A DNA stretch of 33,288 nucleotides from Actinomycetota bacterium (GTDB lineage Bacteria > Actinomycetota > Thermoleophilia > Gaiellales > Gaiellaceae), in the NCBI GenBank assembly GCA_020029615.1, contig JAIBJO010000011.1:1-33288 (forward strand). The letters run 5' to 3'. A program made the position numbers and the translations under genes. Below, piece after piece: positions 25,501 through 32,778 of this stretch (positions are counted from its first letter, which is position 1; each line of letters opens with the position of its first letter). The notes below the pieces were generated by a model that saw nothing but the letters and a program-made list of their open reading frames with translations, was not told the DNA's origin and did no database searches.

Positions 25501-26569
25501 CGTCGGAGACGACGAGCCTGTCGTCGGGAGCCGGTAGGTACGTGATCCCGGAGGGATCCGAGCTCGGCGGCGAGAGCGCGCCGAGGTCGACGGTGCTCAG
25601 GAGCGCCGAGGTGAAGTGGGACTGGGGCGCCGCGACGAGCGGCGCGACCGAGAGCTCGACGATCCGGCCGGCGCTCTCGCGCGAGCCGGAGTCGGCCACG
25701 TACAGGCTCAGCTCCCCGGGAGCGTCCGTGCGATCGCCGCTCGGGGCGAAAGCCATGCCGGCAGGGCTTGCGAGACCGAGCTCGGACAGGTCGCGGGTCG
25801 CAACCGCCGCTCCCGACGTCGTCAGCTCGACCAGCGTCTGCCCACTACGGAGGTGGAGGTGTCCCGTCGTGGCGTCGAGGGCCAGACCACGCAACCCGCT
25901 CCCGAGGTCCGGCGCCAGGTCCACTCCCGAGAGAGTGGCCGAGTCGAGAGCGCCTCCGCGGCCGGGCTCGATCCGCAGGATCCTCGACATGCCCGCGTCG
26001 AGGACGAACACGGCGCCGGTATCCGGGTCGACCGTCATGCCCTGCGGATCGTGGAGATCGACGTGCAGTGCGCTCCGGAAGAGCGCCCTCGGGTCGAGCT
26101 GGCCGTCTCGGCGCGCGCGCACCTCGAAGAGGCGGCCCACGCGATCCAGCCCGAGCAGGCGGCTCCGGCGAACGTCGAAGGCGACGTTGATCGAGTCGGC
26201 GAGAGCCGCTGCGATACGGGCGGATCCCACGCGATCCGAGCGCGGCGAGGTCGCGAAGGGAGTCAGCCTCACGAGCTCGGTGTGGGGCCCGACGGCGCCA
26301 GGGCGCGGGCGGGCGGCGACGACGTGGAGAGATCCACTCGGGGCCGAGAAGGCGAGACCGACCGGCGACGTGATGCCCGTGCGCGCACCCTCGAGAACGT
26401 CTACCAGGCGAACGGCGGCTCGTCCTTCGGGAGCGGCGGTTGCCTTCATCGTGAGCAGAAGGCCTACCAGCGCCCCGAGAACGAGCAGGGACGCCGCAAC
26501 CCGCGCCAGGCGGTCTGTCGTCCCGCGGTACGCGCGCACGTCCGCACGAGCGCTCGTTGGTCTGCTCAA
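22544..26569 (-). CDS. giant exported modular protein: two propellers, PKD, DNRLRE-like, two cadherin-like domains, C-terminal 65-aa repeats
   Basis: The product has 1341 residues starting at TTG (26569), one base after a GAGGAGGGAG Shine-Dalgarno stretch (AGGAGG about 6 nt upstream). A hydrophobic signal/anchor spans about 22-46. Domains in order: NHL-like propeller region (60-310); a second propeller resembling SdiA-regulated/phytase-like folds (315-590, e.g. DPEGVAFDTFNGRLYVADG); a PKD/K319L-like domain (598-688); a DNRLRE/CBM-like domain (694-870, with AYLQLQADEA and LLHVEW); two cadherin-like domains (878-1088, with NVNEFAP); then four FDGSDV repeats (1095-1341). No cysteine is visible. 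It is an extracellular, probably adhesive or matrix protein. It is first in distance from the polysaccharide genes and has its own promoter-like sequence. No LPXTG or other sorting motif is seen. Confidence 0.9.
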   Translation of the reverse strand: MSRPTSARADVRAYRGTTDRLARVAASLLVLGALVGLLLTMKATAAPEGRAAVRLVDVLEGARTGITSPVGLAFSAPSGSLHVVAARPRPGAVGPHTELVRLTPFATSPRSDRVGSARIAAALADSINVAFDVRRSRLLGLDRVGRLFEVRARRDGQLDPRALFRSALHVDLHDPQGMTVDPDTGAVFVLDAGMSRILRIEPGRGGALDSATLSGVDLAPDLGSGLRGLALDATTGHLHLRSGQTLVELTTSGAAVATRDLSELGLASPAGMAFAPSGDRTDAPGELSLYVADSGSRESAGRIVELSVAPLVAAPQSHFTSALLSTVDLGALSPPSSDPSGITYLPAPDDRLVVSDGEIEETVNGIEHFEGANVWELTRSGSVVRAANISSVPPTVAPMTNEPAGMAFNPSNGHYYVSDDDAKRVYDVNPGADGLLGTAGDTWTWFSTIANGNDNVDPEGVAFDTFNGRLYVADGVNREVYEYETNGTLVAHFDVLGFGIVDPESVEFNSVSGTLFVLGQSSLIAETTTSGSLVDTIDVSASGGLKHAGLAYAPRSDGSGAKSFYIVDRGVDNNVDPDAVDGKLFELSAPTPSAPANAPPVVSAGDDEELTLPASASLDGDVTDDGNPAPPSLSTSWTQVSGPSSITFVDASAVDTTASVSVPGIYVVRLTASDGQYSAADDVTLTFSGSGGVLSIDVRVNANSDDAEEVAGTGQVQRGDNDLDLMTDTNDTKLVVGMRFNAVSVPAGASITTAYLQLQADEAHSVPSTFTIKGQAADSAPTFAATTFDLSTRATTTAATTWSPPAWVGIGDAGLAQRSSDLAGVIQEVVSRPGWTSGNSLVLLVTGSGQRVAVAHNQNPSGAALLHVEWASGSGNSPPQITSGGGGPTASASPAEGQTFATDVDADDPDPDPDVLGYSITGGSDAPAFTIDSGTGILSFSSAPDFEAPTDSGGNNVYEVVVSVSDGNGGSDSQTIAVAVHNVNEFAPVITSDGGGPTAALSRPDNQTGVTDVNATDGDNQALMYSITDGDDQSAFSIDPVSGVLSFVTPPDFQAPTDVGADNVYEVVVSASDDSLADTQEIAVTVTDNGGSPLSFALLDAATVGGIAAENEDVLSFDGTSTSLVFDGSDVGLTSFRIDAFAWLSPTSLLLSFDASGAVPGISGTVDDSDVVRFTATSLGATTAGSFTLYFDGSDVALTTAGEDLDAVELLPSGRILVSTINTASVAGVTAEDEDLLEFVPTSLGATTAGTFSLYFDGSDVGLTLTAEDIDASAVDATGRLYFSTYGNFSVPGVSGQDDDVFVFTPSSLGATTAGAYTSPVYFDGALLGLAANDVSDIDLS
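22547..23287 (-). repeat. C-terminal tandem 65-residue repeats of the 1341-aa protein
   Basis: The coding motif for FDGSDV recurs on the + strand at 22787, 22982 and 23177, exactly 195 nt apart each time (65 residues). Each unit reads roughly: GVxxEDEDLLEF, TSLGATTAG, YFDGSDVGL, EDLDAVELL, GRILVST. The last unit is cut short and ends GLAANDVSDIDLS. Four beta-strand-like stretches per unit suggest propeller blades or a beta-solenoid. Confidence 0.85.
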
Positions 26570-26611
26570 GCTCCCTCCTCCTCAGCGCGGCTGTGCCGCG
26601 TCCCAGGTCTC

Positions 26612-26639
26612 AGCGTAAGCACGGGTCTCGCGTGCGCAA
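26612..26639 (-). promoter_or_regulatory. putative promoter of the 1341-aa protein gene
   Basis: On the - strand TTGCGC (26634-26639), 16-bp spacer, TACGCT (26612-26617), about 43 nt before the TTG start. The expected 5' end of the mRNA carries a small hairpin, CGCGGC/GCCGCG with a 3-nt loop, at 26586-26600. The -10 is identical to that of the next paralogue. Confidence 0.5.
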
Positions 26640-26664
26640 GACACCGAACGAGGGATCGCGCGTG

Positions 26665-29600
26665 TTACGGAAGCTCGATCGCGGAGAGGTCGTTCCCCGC
26701 GAGACCCAGGACGCTCCCGTCGAACGTCAGCGCCGACGAGAACGTCCCCGCTGTGTTCGCGCCGAGCGTCGTCGGAGTGAACCTGAAGACGTCCTCGTCG
26801 GCGCCTGAGACGCCCGTGACGCTGAAGAGCGCTGCCGACGAGAGGTGGATGTCGCCGTTGAGGGCCAGCGCCACGCCGTCGACGTCCTCGCCTGAAGTCG
26901 TCAGCCCCACGTCGGTCCCGTCGAAATACATCGCCCAGCTCCCGCTCGACGGGGTGAAGGCGAGCACGTCCTCGTCCTCGCCCGTGACGTTGGGGACACT
27001 GACGAGATCTCGCGTCGAGATCAGGAGGCGCCCGTCGCTCAAGATCTCGATGGCGTCGACGTCCTCGCCCGAGGTGTCGAGCCCGAAATTCCCGCCGTCG
27101 AAGAACATCGACCACGCCCCGGTCGTCGTCGCACCGAGCAGACCGGGCGCGAGCTCGATCACGTCCTCGTCCTTGCCGGAAAGCCCCGGGACCGCGAAGC
27201 TGCCCTTGGTCGAGACGAGGAGATGTCCGTTCGCCAGGCGAGCGAAGGCGTCGATGCTCTCGCCTGTGACGTCGAGCCCGACGTCACTCCCGTCGAGGAG
27301 GAGGCTGAAGCTCGACCCGTCGAACGCGACGATGTCCTGAGGGGTGACGGAGACGCCGCTCAGCGTCTGCGCCGTGCCAACTGCGAAATAGAGCGTCGCT
27401 GCCGTGACGTTGACGGTGAGCTCCCCGAAGCCCGACAGCGCCCCGTCGTTCGCGGTCAGCCGCAGGACGTAGGTGCCCGCAGCCGAGAACGTGGCAGTGG
27501 TGTCCACCGCGCCGGCGCTTCCGAAGGTAACCGTCCCCGGTCCGCTCTGCTTCGTCCAGGAGGTCGTGACCGCTCCTGGAGGGTTCGGGAGGCCGTCATC
27601 GGTGACCGTGCCGTCGAGCACCGCGCTTGCAAGCGAGTTGATCGTCTGGTCAGGCCCGGCGCTTACGGAGGGCGCCACATTCGTTCCGGACGGAGTGACC
27701 GTGATCGTGACGGTGTCGGCGGCCTGCAACGCGCTGTCGGACGCGGCGAGTTGCAGGACGTAGGTGCCGGTCGCGGAGAAGCCGGCCGAGGTGTCCACTG
27801 CGCCCGCATTCCCGAAGGAGACCGTGCCGGGACCGCTCTGCTTCGACCACGTGGACGTCACGGTTGCCGGCGGGTTCGGCAGGCCGTCGTCAGCGACCGT
27901 CCCGTCAAGGCTCGCCCCGCCGGTGATCGTGACGGTCTGGTCAGGACCGGCACTCACGGCGGGCGGATTGTTCACAGGCGGTCCAGACGACGGCGCCGTG
28001 AACTCGAAGATCTTGCCGTCGATGATCCTGGGATCGTTGTTGTTGTCGATTCCGCGATCGGCAAAGTAGAAATGCTTGACACCGGTCTGGTCACTCGCGG
28101 GTGCGTAAGCGAGCCCGGCCGGCTTGAAGTCGGCTGCGGAGGAGACGTCGATCGTCTGCAGCAACGCTCCGCTCTTCGTCGTCTCCACGATGATCGGGCC
28201 GCTCTGGCGATTCGAGAGCACGAAGAGCGTGTCGCTGTCCGCGTTGTACTCGACGGTCTCGGGATCGCCGACCCCATAGGCGGCGACGTCGAAGTGCCCG
28301 AGGAGCGTTCCCGTCGTCGTGTACTGGTAGATCTCCGCGTTGACGCCGTCGGCGACGAAGAGCCTGTTCAGCGACGTGTCGTACGCGATCCCTTCGGGGT
28401 CACCATTGTTGTTCCCGTTCGCGAGCGTGCTGAAGTACGTCCAGGTGTCGTCCGCGGTGCCGATCTGGTTGTCGCCGCCCGGATTCAGGTTGTAGACCCG
28501 CTTCCCGCCGTCCTCGGAGACGAAGTAGTGCCCGGTGCTCGGCTCCCATGTCACGCCCACGGGCTCGTCCGTCATGGGTGTCGCGGTCGGCGCCTTCTTC
28601 GAGATGTTCGCGGTGTCCACCACCGTCCCGCCAAGGGTCATCTCCCAGACGTTCACCCCCTGGAAGTGGGTGATTCCGCTGACGGTCTCCTCGACCTCAC
28701 CGTCGGTCATCAGGAGCGTGTTCCTGGGCGGGGGGAGGTAGGTGAGCCCCGAAGGATCGGGGCTCGGCGGCGAGAATGCCGCGGTGTCGATCGTGTGCAC
28801 GAGCGACGCCGTGAAGTCGATCGACGCGGCGGCCGCGAGCGGCGCCAGCGACAGCTCTGCGATCTGACCGGTGCTCCCGGATCCGCCGCTGTCGGCAACG
28901 TAGACGCTCAGCTGGCCGGAATCGTCGGTCAGGTCGCCGCTGGGAGCGAACGCCATGCCCTGAGGATCCGCGAGCTCCAGGCCTGACAGGTCGCGCGCTG
29001 TGACGACCGCTCCATCAGCGGTCAGCTCCACCAGGCTCTGCCCGCTTCGGAGCTGAAAGTGCCCGGAGGACGGGTCGAACGCCAGACCTCGGACGCCCGG
29101 CGCGGCGCTCGGCCGGAGGTCGATCTCGGTGACCTGCGCGGCGTCCAAGCCACCGTCGGCAGCCGGCTCCACGCGCACGATTCGCGGTCGTGCCGCGTCG
29201 AGCACGTACACCGTGCCACTCGGGTCGACGGTGATCCCCTGCGCGTCCTGCAGGTCGAGGCGAAGCGCGTCCCGGCGGATGAGGGTGCGCGGGTCGAGCT
29301 CGCCGTCCGCGCCGGCTTTCACCTCGAGCAGCCGGTCCGCGTTGTCGAGCAGGAGCAGGCGGTTGCGGCGAGAGTCGAAGGCGACGTTGATCGGGTCCTT
29401 GACCGCCGCAGCGATCCGAGACGAGCCGGCCCTGTCCGTGACGGGCGAGAGCCCGAACGGCGTGAGCCGGACGACGTCCGTGTCGGGCGAGCCGGCACCG
29501 GGGCGTTCGCCGACGACGTGAAACGACTTGCTCTCCGCCGCAAACGCGATCCCCATGGGCGCGACGACGCCCGTCCGGTCCACCTCGAGTATCTGAGCCT

Positions 29601-29745
29601 GCCGGAGCACCGACGAGCTCGCCGCGTTCGAGGCCTCTGATGGCGTGACCGTGAAGACGACTGTGGCGAGGAATGCGAGGACGAGGCCGTGACCGGCGAG
29701 CCGGATGGTCACCCGTCCGCCCGCATCGCGAGCGATCTTCCCCAA
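26665..29745 (-). CDS. giant exported modular protein: two propellers, two PKD domains, C-terminal repeats (no DNRLRE or cadherin-like domain)
   Basis: The product has 1026 residues if started at TTG (29745), which has GGAGG 9 nt upstream and parallels the TTG start of the paralogue downstream; a GTG at 29712 is an alternative. The signal peptide spans about 14-39. Domains: NHL-like propeller (50-300) alignable with the 1341-aa protein (RIAAAVKDPINVAFDSRRNRLL versus its counterpart); the second propeller (308-585); two consecutive PKD/K319L-like domains (592-683 and 689-781), each with a PNPP...W.KQSGPGTV pattern; and a four-unit FDG repeat block (784-1026) ending LAGNDLSAIELP. No cysteine is visible. 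The second PKD replaces the DNRLRE and cadherin-like modules of its neighbour. It is extracellular; its ligand is unknown. Confidence 0.9.
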   Translation of the reverse strand: MGKIARDAGGRVTIRLAGHGLVLAFLATVVFTVTPSEASNAASSSVLRQAQILEVDRTGVVAPMGIAFAAESKSFHVVGERPGAGSPDTDVVRLTPFGLSPVTDRAGSSRIAAAVKDPINVAFDSRRNRLLLLDNADRLLEVKAGADGELDPRTLIRRDALRLDLQDAQGITVDPSGTVYVLDAARPRIVRVEPAADGGLDAAQVTEIDLRPSAAPGVRGLAFDPSSGHFQLRSGQSLVELTADGAVVTARDLSGLELADPQGMAFAPSGDLTDDSGQLSVYVADSGGSGSTGQIAELSLAPLAAAASIDFTASLVHTIDTAAFSPPSPDPSGLTYLPPPRNTLLMTDGEVEETVSGITHFQGVNVWEMTLGGTVVDTANISKKAPTATPMTDEPVGVTWEPSTGHYFVSEDGGKRVYNLNPGGDNQIGTADDTWTYFSTLANGNNNGDPEGIAYDTSLNRLFVADGVNAEIYQYTTTGTLLGHFDVAAYGVGDPETVEYNADSDTLFVLSNRQSGPIIVETTKSGALLQTIDVSSAADFKPAGLAYAPASDQTGVKHFYFADRGIDNNNDPRIIDGKIFEFTAPSSGPPVNNPPAVSAGPDQTVTITGGASLDGTVADDGLPNPPATVTSTWSKQSGPGTVSFGNAGAVDTSAGFSATGTYVLQLAASDSALQAADTVTITVTPSGTNVAPSVSAGPDQTINSLASAVLDGTVTDDGLPNPPGAVTTSWTKQSGPGTVTFGSAGAVDTTATFSAAGTYVLRLTANDGALSGFGELTVNVTAATLYFAVGTAQTLSGVSVTPQDIVAFDGSSFSLLLDGSDVGLDVTGESIDAFARLANGHLLVSTKGSFAVPGLSGKDEDVIELAPGLLGATTTGAWSMFFDGGNFGLDTSGEDVDAIEILSDGRLLISTRDLVSVPNVTGEDEDVLAFTPSSGSWAMYFDGTDVGLTTSGEDVDGVALALNGDIHLSSAALFSVTGVSGADEDVFRFTPTTLGANTAGTFSSALTFDGSVLGLAGNDLSAIELP
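26668..27396 (-). repeat. C-terminal tandem repeats of the 1026-aa protein
   Basis: Four units start near residues 799, 855, 920 and 979 (motifs TPQDIVAFDG, KDEDVIEL, EDEDVLAF, ADEDVFRF). Spacing of the FDG codons is 195 nt between 27280 and 27085, but 177 nt between 27085 and 26908. The short unit lacks six residues of the SLGATTAG segment. This is the most diverged copy of the repeat block. Confidence 0.8.
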
Positions 29746-29797
29746 GTCACTCCCCCTCCGCGTAGCCCCGGCGCACCAAGTCGAGCGCGCGCGTCGC

Positions 29798-29826
29798 AGC
29801 GTAATGAGAAACCCTGGGACCTGCAA
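29798..29826 (-). promoter_or_regulatory. putative promoter of the 1026-aa protein gene
   Basis: On the - strand TTGCAG (29821-29826), 17-bp spacer, TACGCT (29798-29803), about 53 nt before the TTG at 29745. It begins 8 nt after the stop of the upstream paralogue, so each paralogue seems to have its own promoter. Confidence 0.55.
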
Positions 29827-29833
29827 ATCGCAT

Positions 29834-32656
29834 CTACGGAAGGTCGATCGCGAGCACGTCGTTCGCCGCGAGCCCGAAAGCGGATCCGTCGAAGTAGACA
29901 GGAGACGAGTACGTCCCCGACGTCGTCGCTCCGAGCGTCGTGGGAGTGAAGACGAACACATCCTCGTCGCCACCACCGACTCCGGTCACGGAGAAGTTGT
30001 TGAGCGTCGAGACGAGAAGCTTCCCGGAAGCGACTGCCAAGGCGTCGACGTCCTCTCCCGAGGTCGTGAGGTCGACGTCCGAGCCGTCGAAGTAGTGCGT
30101 GTACGTTCCTGCAGTCACCGCACCGAGCAAGCTCGGCGTGAACTCGAGCAGGTCCTTGTCGTCGCCGGAGAAACCTCCGGCGGTGACGGCGCCGAATGTC
30201 GAGATCAGGACATGTCCGTTCGGGAGGAGTTCGACCGCGTCGACGTCCTCGCTCCCCGCCGTCAGCTCGACGTCCGAGCCGTCGAAGTAGAGCGAGAAGG
30301 CTCCTGCGGTGTTCGAGCCGAGCGAGGTCGCGTCGAAGCGGACGAGATCGGAGTCGTCCGTCGTCCCGACGACACCGGGGACGGCCCCAGCAGCGTCGAA
30401 GGAGAGGAGCAGCGAGTCCGCGTCGAGCCAGGCGAGGGCGTCGATGCGGAAGCTCGCGAGCCCGACGTCGGAGCCGTCGAAGGTGAGACTGAATCCCGTC
30501 CCGTCGAAGAACAGGATGTCCTCGTTCTCGGCCGTCACGCCGCCGACGGTCGCGAGATTCTCGAGCGAGAAGTAGAGCGGCGAGCCCGCCACGGCAGGGT
30601 TGACCGCAACCGCGACCTCGTCGGCGCTCGTGTGCTGGCCGTCGAAGGCTGTGAGGCGCAGCGTGTAGCTGCCGGGCTGCGAGAACGTCGCAGTCGTGTC
30701 GACTGCGCTCGCGTCTCCGAACGCCACCGTGCCGGGGCCGCCGACCTGACTCCAGGTGGTCGCAAGCGGCGCCACCTGGCCGTCGTCGGCAACGGTCCCG
30801 TCGAGGACAGCGACGGACGGAAGCGTGATCGCCTGGTCGGTGCCGGCACTCACCGACGGCGCCTGATTGCCTCCGCCGCCCGTGGTCCATTCGACGTGGA
30901 GCAGGGGCGCGGCTGCGGGATTCGAGTCCCACGCCTCGGCGACGCGCCGCCCGCTGCCCGTGACGATGAGGACGAGCGAGTTCGAGCTGGCCCAGCCGGG
31001 ACGGTTCACGATCTCCTGGATCACGGCGGCGAGGTTGGCGGTGCGCTGATCGAACCCGACCTCACCGACGGTCAGCCACGGGGCGGGAGTCCACGTCACG
31101 TCCGCGACCGTCCGCGGCCTGGGCAGGATCTTGTTCGTGCCGGAGAACGTCGGCGGATTGTCCGCAGCCTGACCCTCGATCGTGAGAGAGGTGGGATTCC
31201 CCCACGCCTGGTCGGCCTCGAACTGCACGTACGCATTCGTGATGGCGGAACCCTTCGGGATGGCGATGCCGTTGAAGCGTAGGCCGACGCCGAGATTGTT
31301 CTGGGTGTCGTCGATCAGCATGTCGAGGTCTGCATTCGCCAGGCGGATGCTGTTGGTGTCGGTCTCCTCGGCATCGTCCGGACTGGCATTGATCCTGACG
31401 TCGAGGAACGCGACACTCCCGGTACCGGACACGACGAGAGTCATCTCGTCGAACGTCGTGAACTCCCCGTCGTACGCGGTAAGGCGCAGGACATACGTGC
31501 CGGCGACGGGTGCGCTGGCGGTGGTATCGACCGCGGTGGGATCCCCGAACGTGATCGTGCCCGGGCCGCTGAGCTGAGTCCACAGGCTCGTCACGGGATT
31601 CGGCCGGCCGTCGTCGGAGACGGTCGCATCGAGAGTCGGTACCGTGGGCAGCACTACCGCTCTGTCAGGGCCGGCGTCGACCGCAGGCGGCGCGTTTAGC
31701 GGCGTGCCCGGTTGCGGCGCGGTCAGCTCGTAGACCTTGCCGTCGACGACGGTCGGGTTGCTGGCGGTGGCGGCGCCTCGATCGACGAGGTAGAAGCGCA
31801 TCAGCCCGGACCCGTTGCTCGCGGGGGCGTACACGAGGGCTGTCGGCTTGTTCGCTCCCGCAGCTGACACGTCGATCGTTCGGATCAGCGTCCCGTTCGT
31901 CGTGGTCTCGATGACGATCGGGCCGCTCTGCCGGTTCGAGAGGACGAACAGCGTCCCACTCACCGTGTTGAACTCCACGGACTCGGGGTCCTCGACTCCG
32001 TGCACCTGGACGTCGAACTGGCCGACGAGAGCACCGGTCGTCGTGTACTGGTAGATCTCCCTGTTGGTGCCGTCGGCGACGAACAGCCGATCGTTCCAGC
32101 TGTCGTACGCGATTCCCTCGGGATCGAGATTCCCGACGCCGCTCGTCGCAAAGAACGTCGAGCTGTCGTCGCCCGTCCCGCACGCACCGTCGACTCCCGG
32201 ATTCAGGTCGTAGATCTGCTTCTGGCTGTCGTCGGAGACGAAGCAATGTCCGGAGCTCGGCTTGAACGCCACCCCCGACGGCTCTTCGGACACGGGGAAC
32301 ACCGTCGGTTCGACGGTCGAGAGGTTGGTGGTGCGCACGACGCTTCCACCCAGGGTCAGCTCCCAGACGTTCGCCCCTTGAAAGTGAGTGGTGCCGTCGA
32401 CGACTTCCTCGACGTCGGCGTCACTCAGCAGGAGCGTGTTGCTTCCCGGTAGGTACGTGAGCCCGGAGGGATCCGGGCTGGGCTTCGCAAAGGCGGCCGT
32501 GTCGACCGTGTTCACCACCGAGGCCGTGAAGTCGATCGCCGTGCCGGCGGCGGACGCCCCGGTGACGGCGAAGACCGCGATCACGCCCACCAGAACCAGC
32601 CCCGACATGCTGATCCGGGTCGAGAACGCGCGCACTCGGTCGCTACGACTCGACAT
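29834..32656 (-). CDS. giant exported modular protein: one propeller, PKD, DNRLRE-like, PKD, C-terminal repeats
   Basis: The product has 940 residues from the ATG at 32656 (AGGGGG 6 nt upstream; a GTG directly precedes it). The signal peptide is about 17-37 (ending GASAAG). It lacks the N-terminal NHL-like propeller of its two neighbours and starts straight at the second propeller (41-312: SPDPSGLTYLPGSNTLLLSD onward). Then come PKD (321-410), a DNRLRE/CBM-like domain (414-590, AYVQFEADQAWG and LLHVEW), a second PKD (598-687) and a four-unit FDGSDV repeat block (693-940) ending GLAANDVLAIDLP. It contains exactly two cysteines (C138, C159), both in the propeller, at positions that are Tyr and Leu/Ile in the paralogues; a disulfide is likely. 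Extracellular; ligand unknown. Confidence 0.9.
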   Translation of the reverse strand: MSSRSDRVRAFSTRISMSGLVLVGVIAVFAVTGASAAGTAIDFTASVVNTVDTAAFAKPSPDPSGLTYLPGSNTLLLSDADVEEVVDGTTHFQGANVWELTLGGSVVRTTNLSTVEPTVFPVSEEPSGVAFKPSSGHCFVSDDSQKQIYDLNPGVDGACGTGDDSSTFFATSGVGNLDPEGIAYDSWNDRLFVADGTNREIYQYTTTGALVGQFDVQVHGVEDPESVEFNTVSGTLFVLSNRQSGPIVIETTTNGTLIRTIDVSAAGANKPTALVYAPASNGSGLMRFYLVDRGAATASNPTVVDGKVYELTAPQPGTPLNAPPAVDAGPDRAVVLPTVPTLDATVSDDGRPNPVTSLWTQLSGPGTITFGDPTAVDTTASAPVAGTYVLRLTAYDGEFTTFDEMTLVVSGTGSVAFLDVRINASPDDAEETDTNSIRLANADLDMLIDDTQNNLGVGLRFNGIAIPKGSAITNAYVQFEADQAWGNPTSLTIEGQAADNPPTFSGTNKILPRPRTVADVTWTPAPWLTVGEVGFDQRTANLAAVIQEIVNRPGWASSNSLVLIVTGSGRRVAEAWDSNPAAAPLLHVEWTTGGGGNQAPSVSAGTDQAITLPSVAVLDGTVADDGQVAPLATTWSQVGGPGTVAFGDASAVDTTATFSQPGSYTLRLTAFDGQHTSADEVAVAVNPAVAGSPLYFSLENLATVGGVTAENEDILFFDGTGFSLTFDGSDVGLASFRIDALAWLDADSLLLSFDAAGAVPGVVGTTDDSDLVRFDATSLGSNTAGAFSLYFDGSDVELTAGSEDVDAVELLPNGHVLISTFGAVTAGGFSGDDKDLLEFTPSLLGAVTAGTYTHYFDGSDVDLTTSGEDVDALAVASGKLLVSTLNNFSVTGVGGGDEDVFVFTPTTLGATTSGTYSSPVYFDGSAFGLAANDVLAIDLP
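29837..30580 (-). repeat. C-terminal tandem 65-residue repeats of the 940-aa protein
   Basis: The FDGSDV coding motif lies at 30074, 30269 and 30464 on the + strand, exactly 195 nt apart. Unit content matches that of the 1341-aa protein closely, including an unusual first unit (ENEDILFFDG, then SFRIDALAWLDADSLLLSFD) present in both. The block ends in the conserved ANDVLAIDLP. Confidence 0.85.
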
Positions 32657-32710
32657 CACCGACCCCCTCTCCCCTACCCCCGAAGCGTCCCCGACAAGAG
32701 ACGCGGGCTG

Positions 32711-32739
32711 AGCCTAATGCGAAAAGACGAGTGCTGCAA
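32711..32739 (-). promoter_or_regulatory. putative promoter of the 940-aa protein gene
   Basis: On the - strand TTGCAG (32734-32739), 17-bp spacer, TAGGCT (32711-32716), about 55 nt before the ATG at 32656. The -35 and spacer length are identical to those of the next paralogue and the -10 differs by one base. Confidence 0.55.
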
Positions 32740-32778
32740 GAGGGCGAGCCCCGATCTGAATCCGTCGTCGGGATGCCC

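Noticed and set aside
27223-28986. 587-codon open frame on the + strand (and similar long ones at 25616-27340 and 29705-31282)
   Set aside because: Mirror frames of the giant repeat proteins; long only because GC-rich DNA lacks stop codons. The - strand frames hold signal peptides and ordered domains.
29709-30932. 407-codon frame on the - strand inside the 940-aa gene
   Set aside because: Out-of-frame shadow with Arg-rich composition, overlapping a well supported domain-containing gene.
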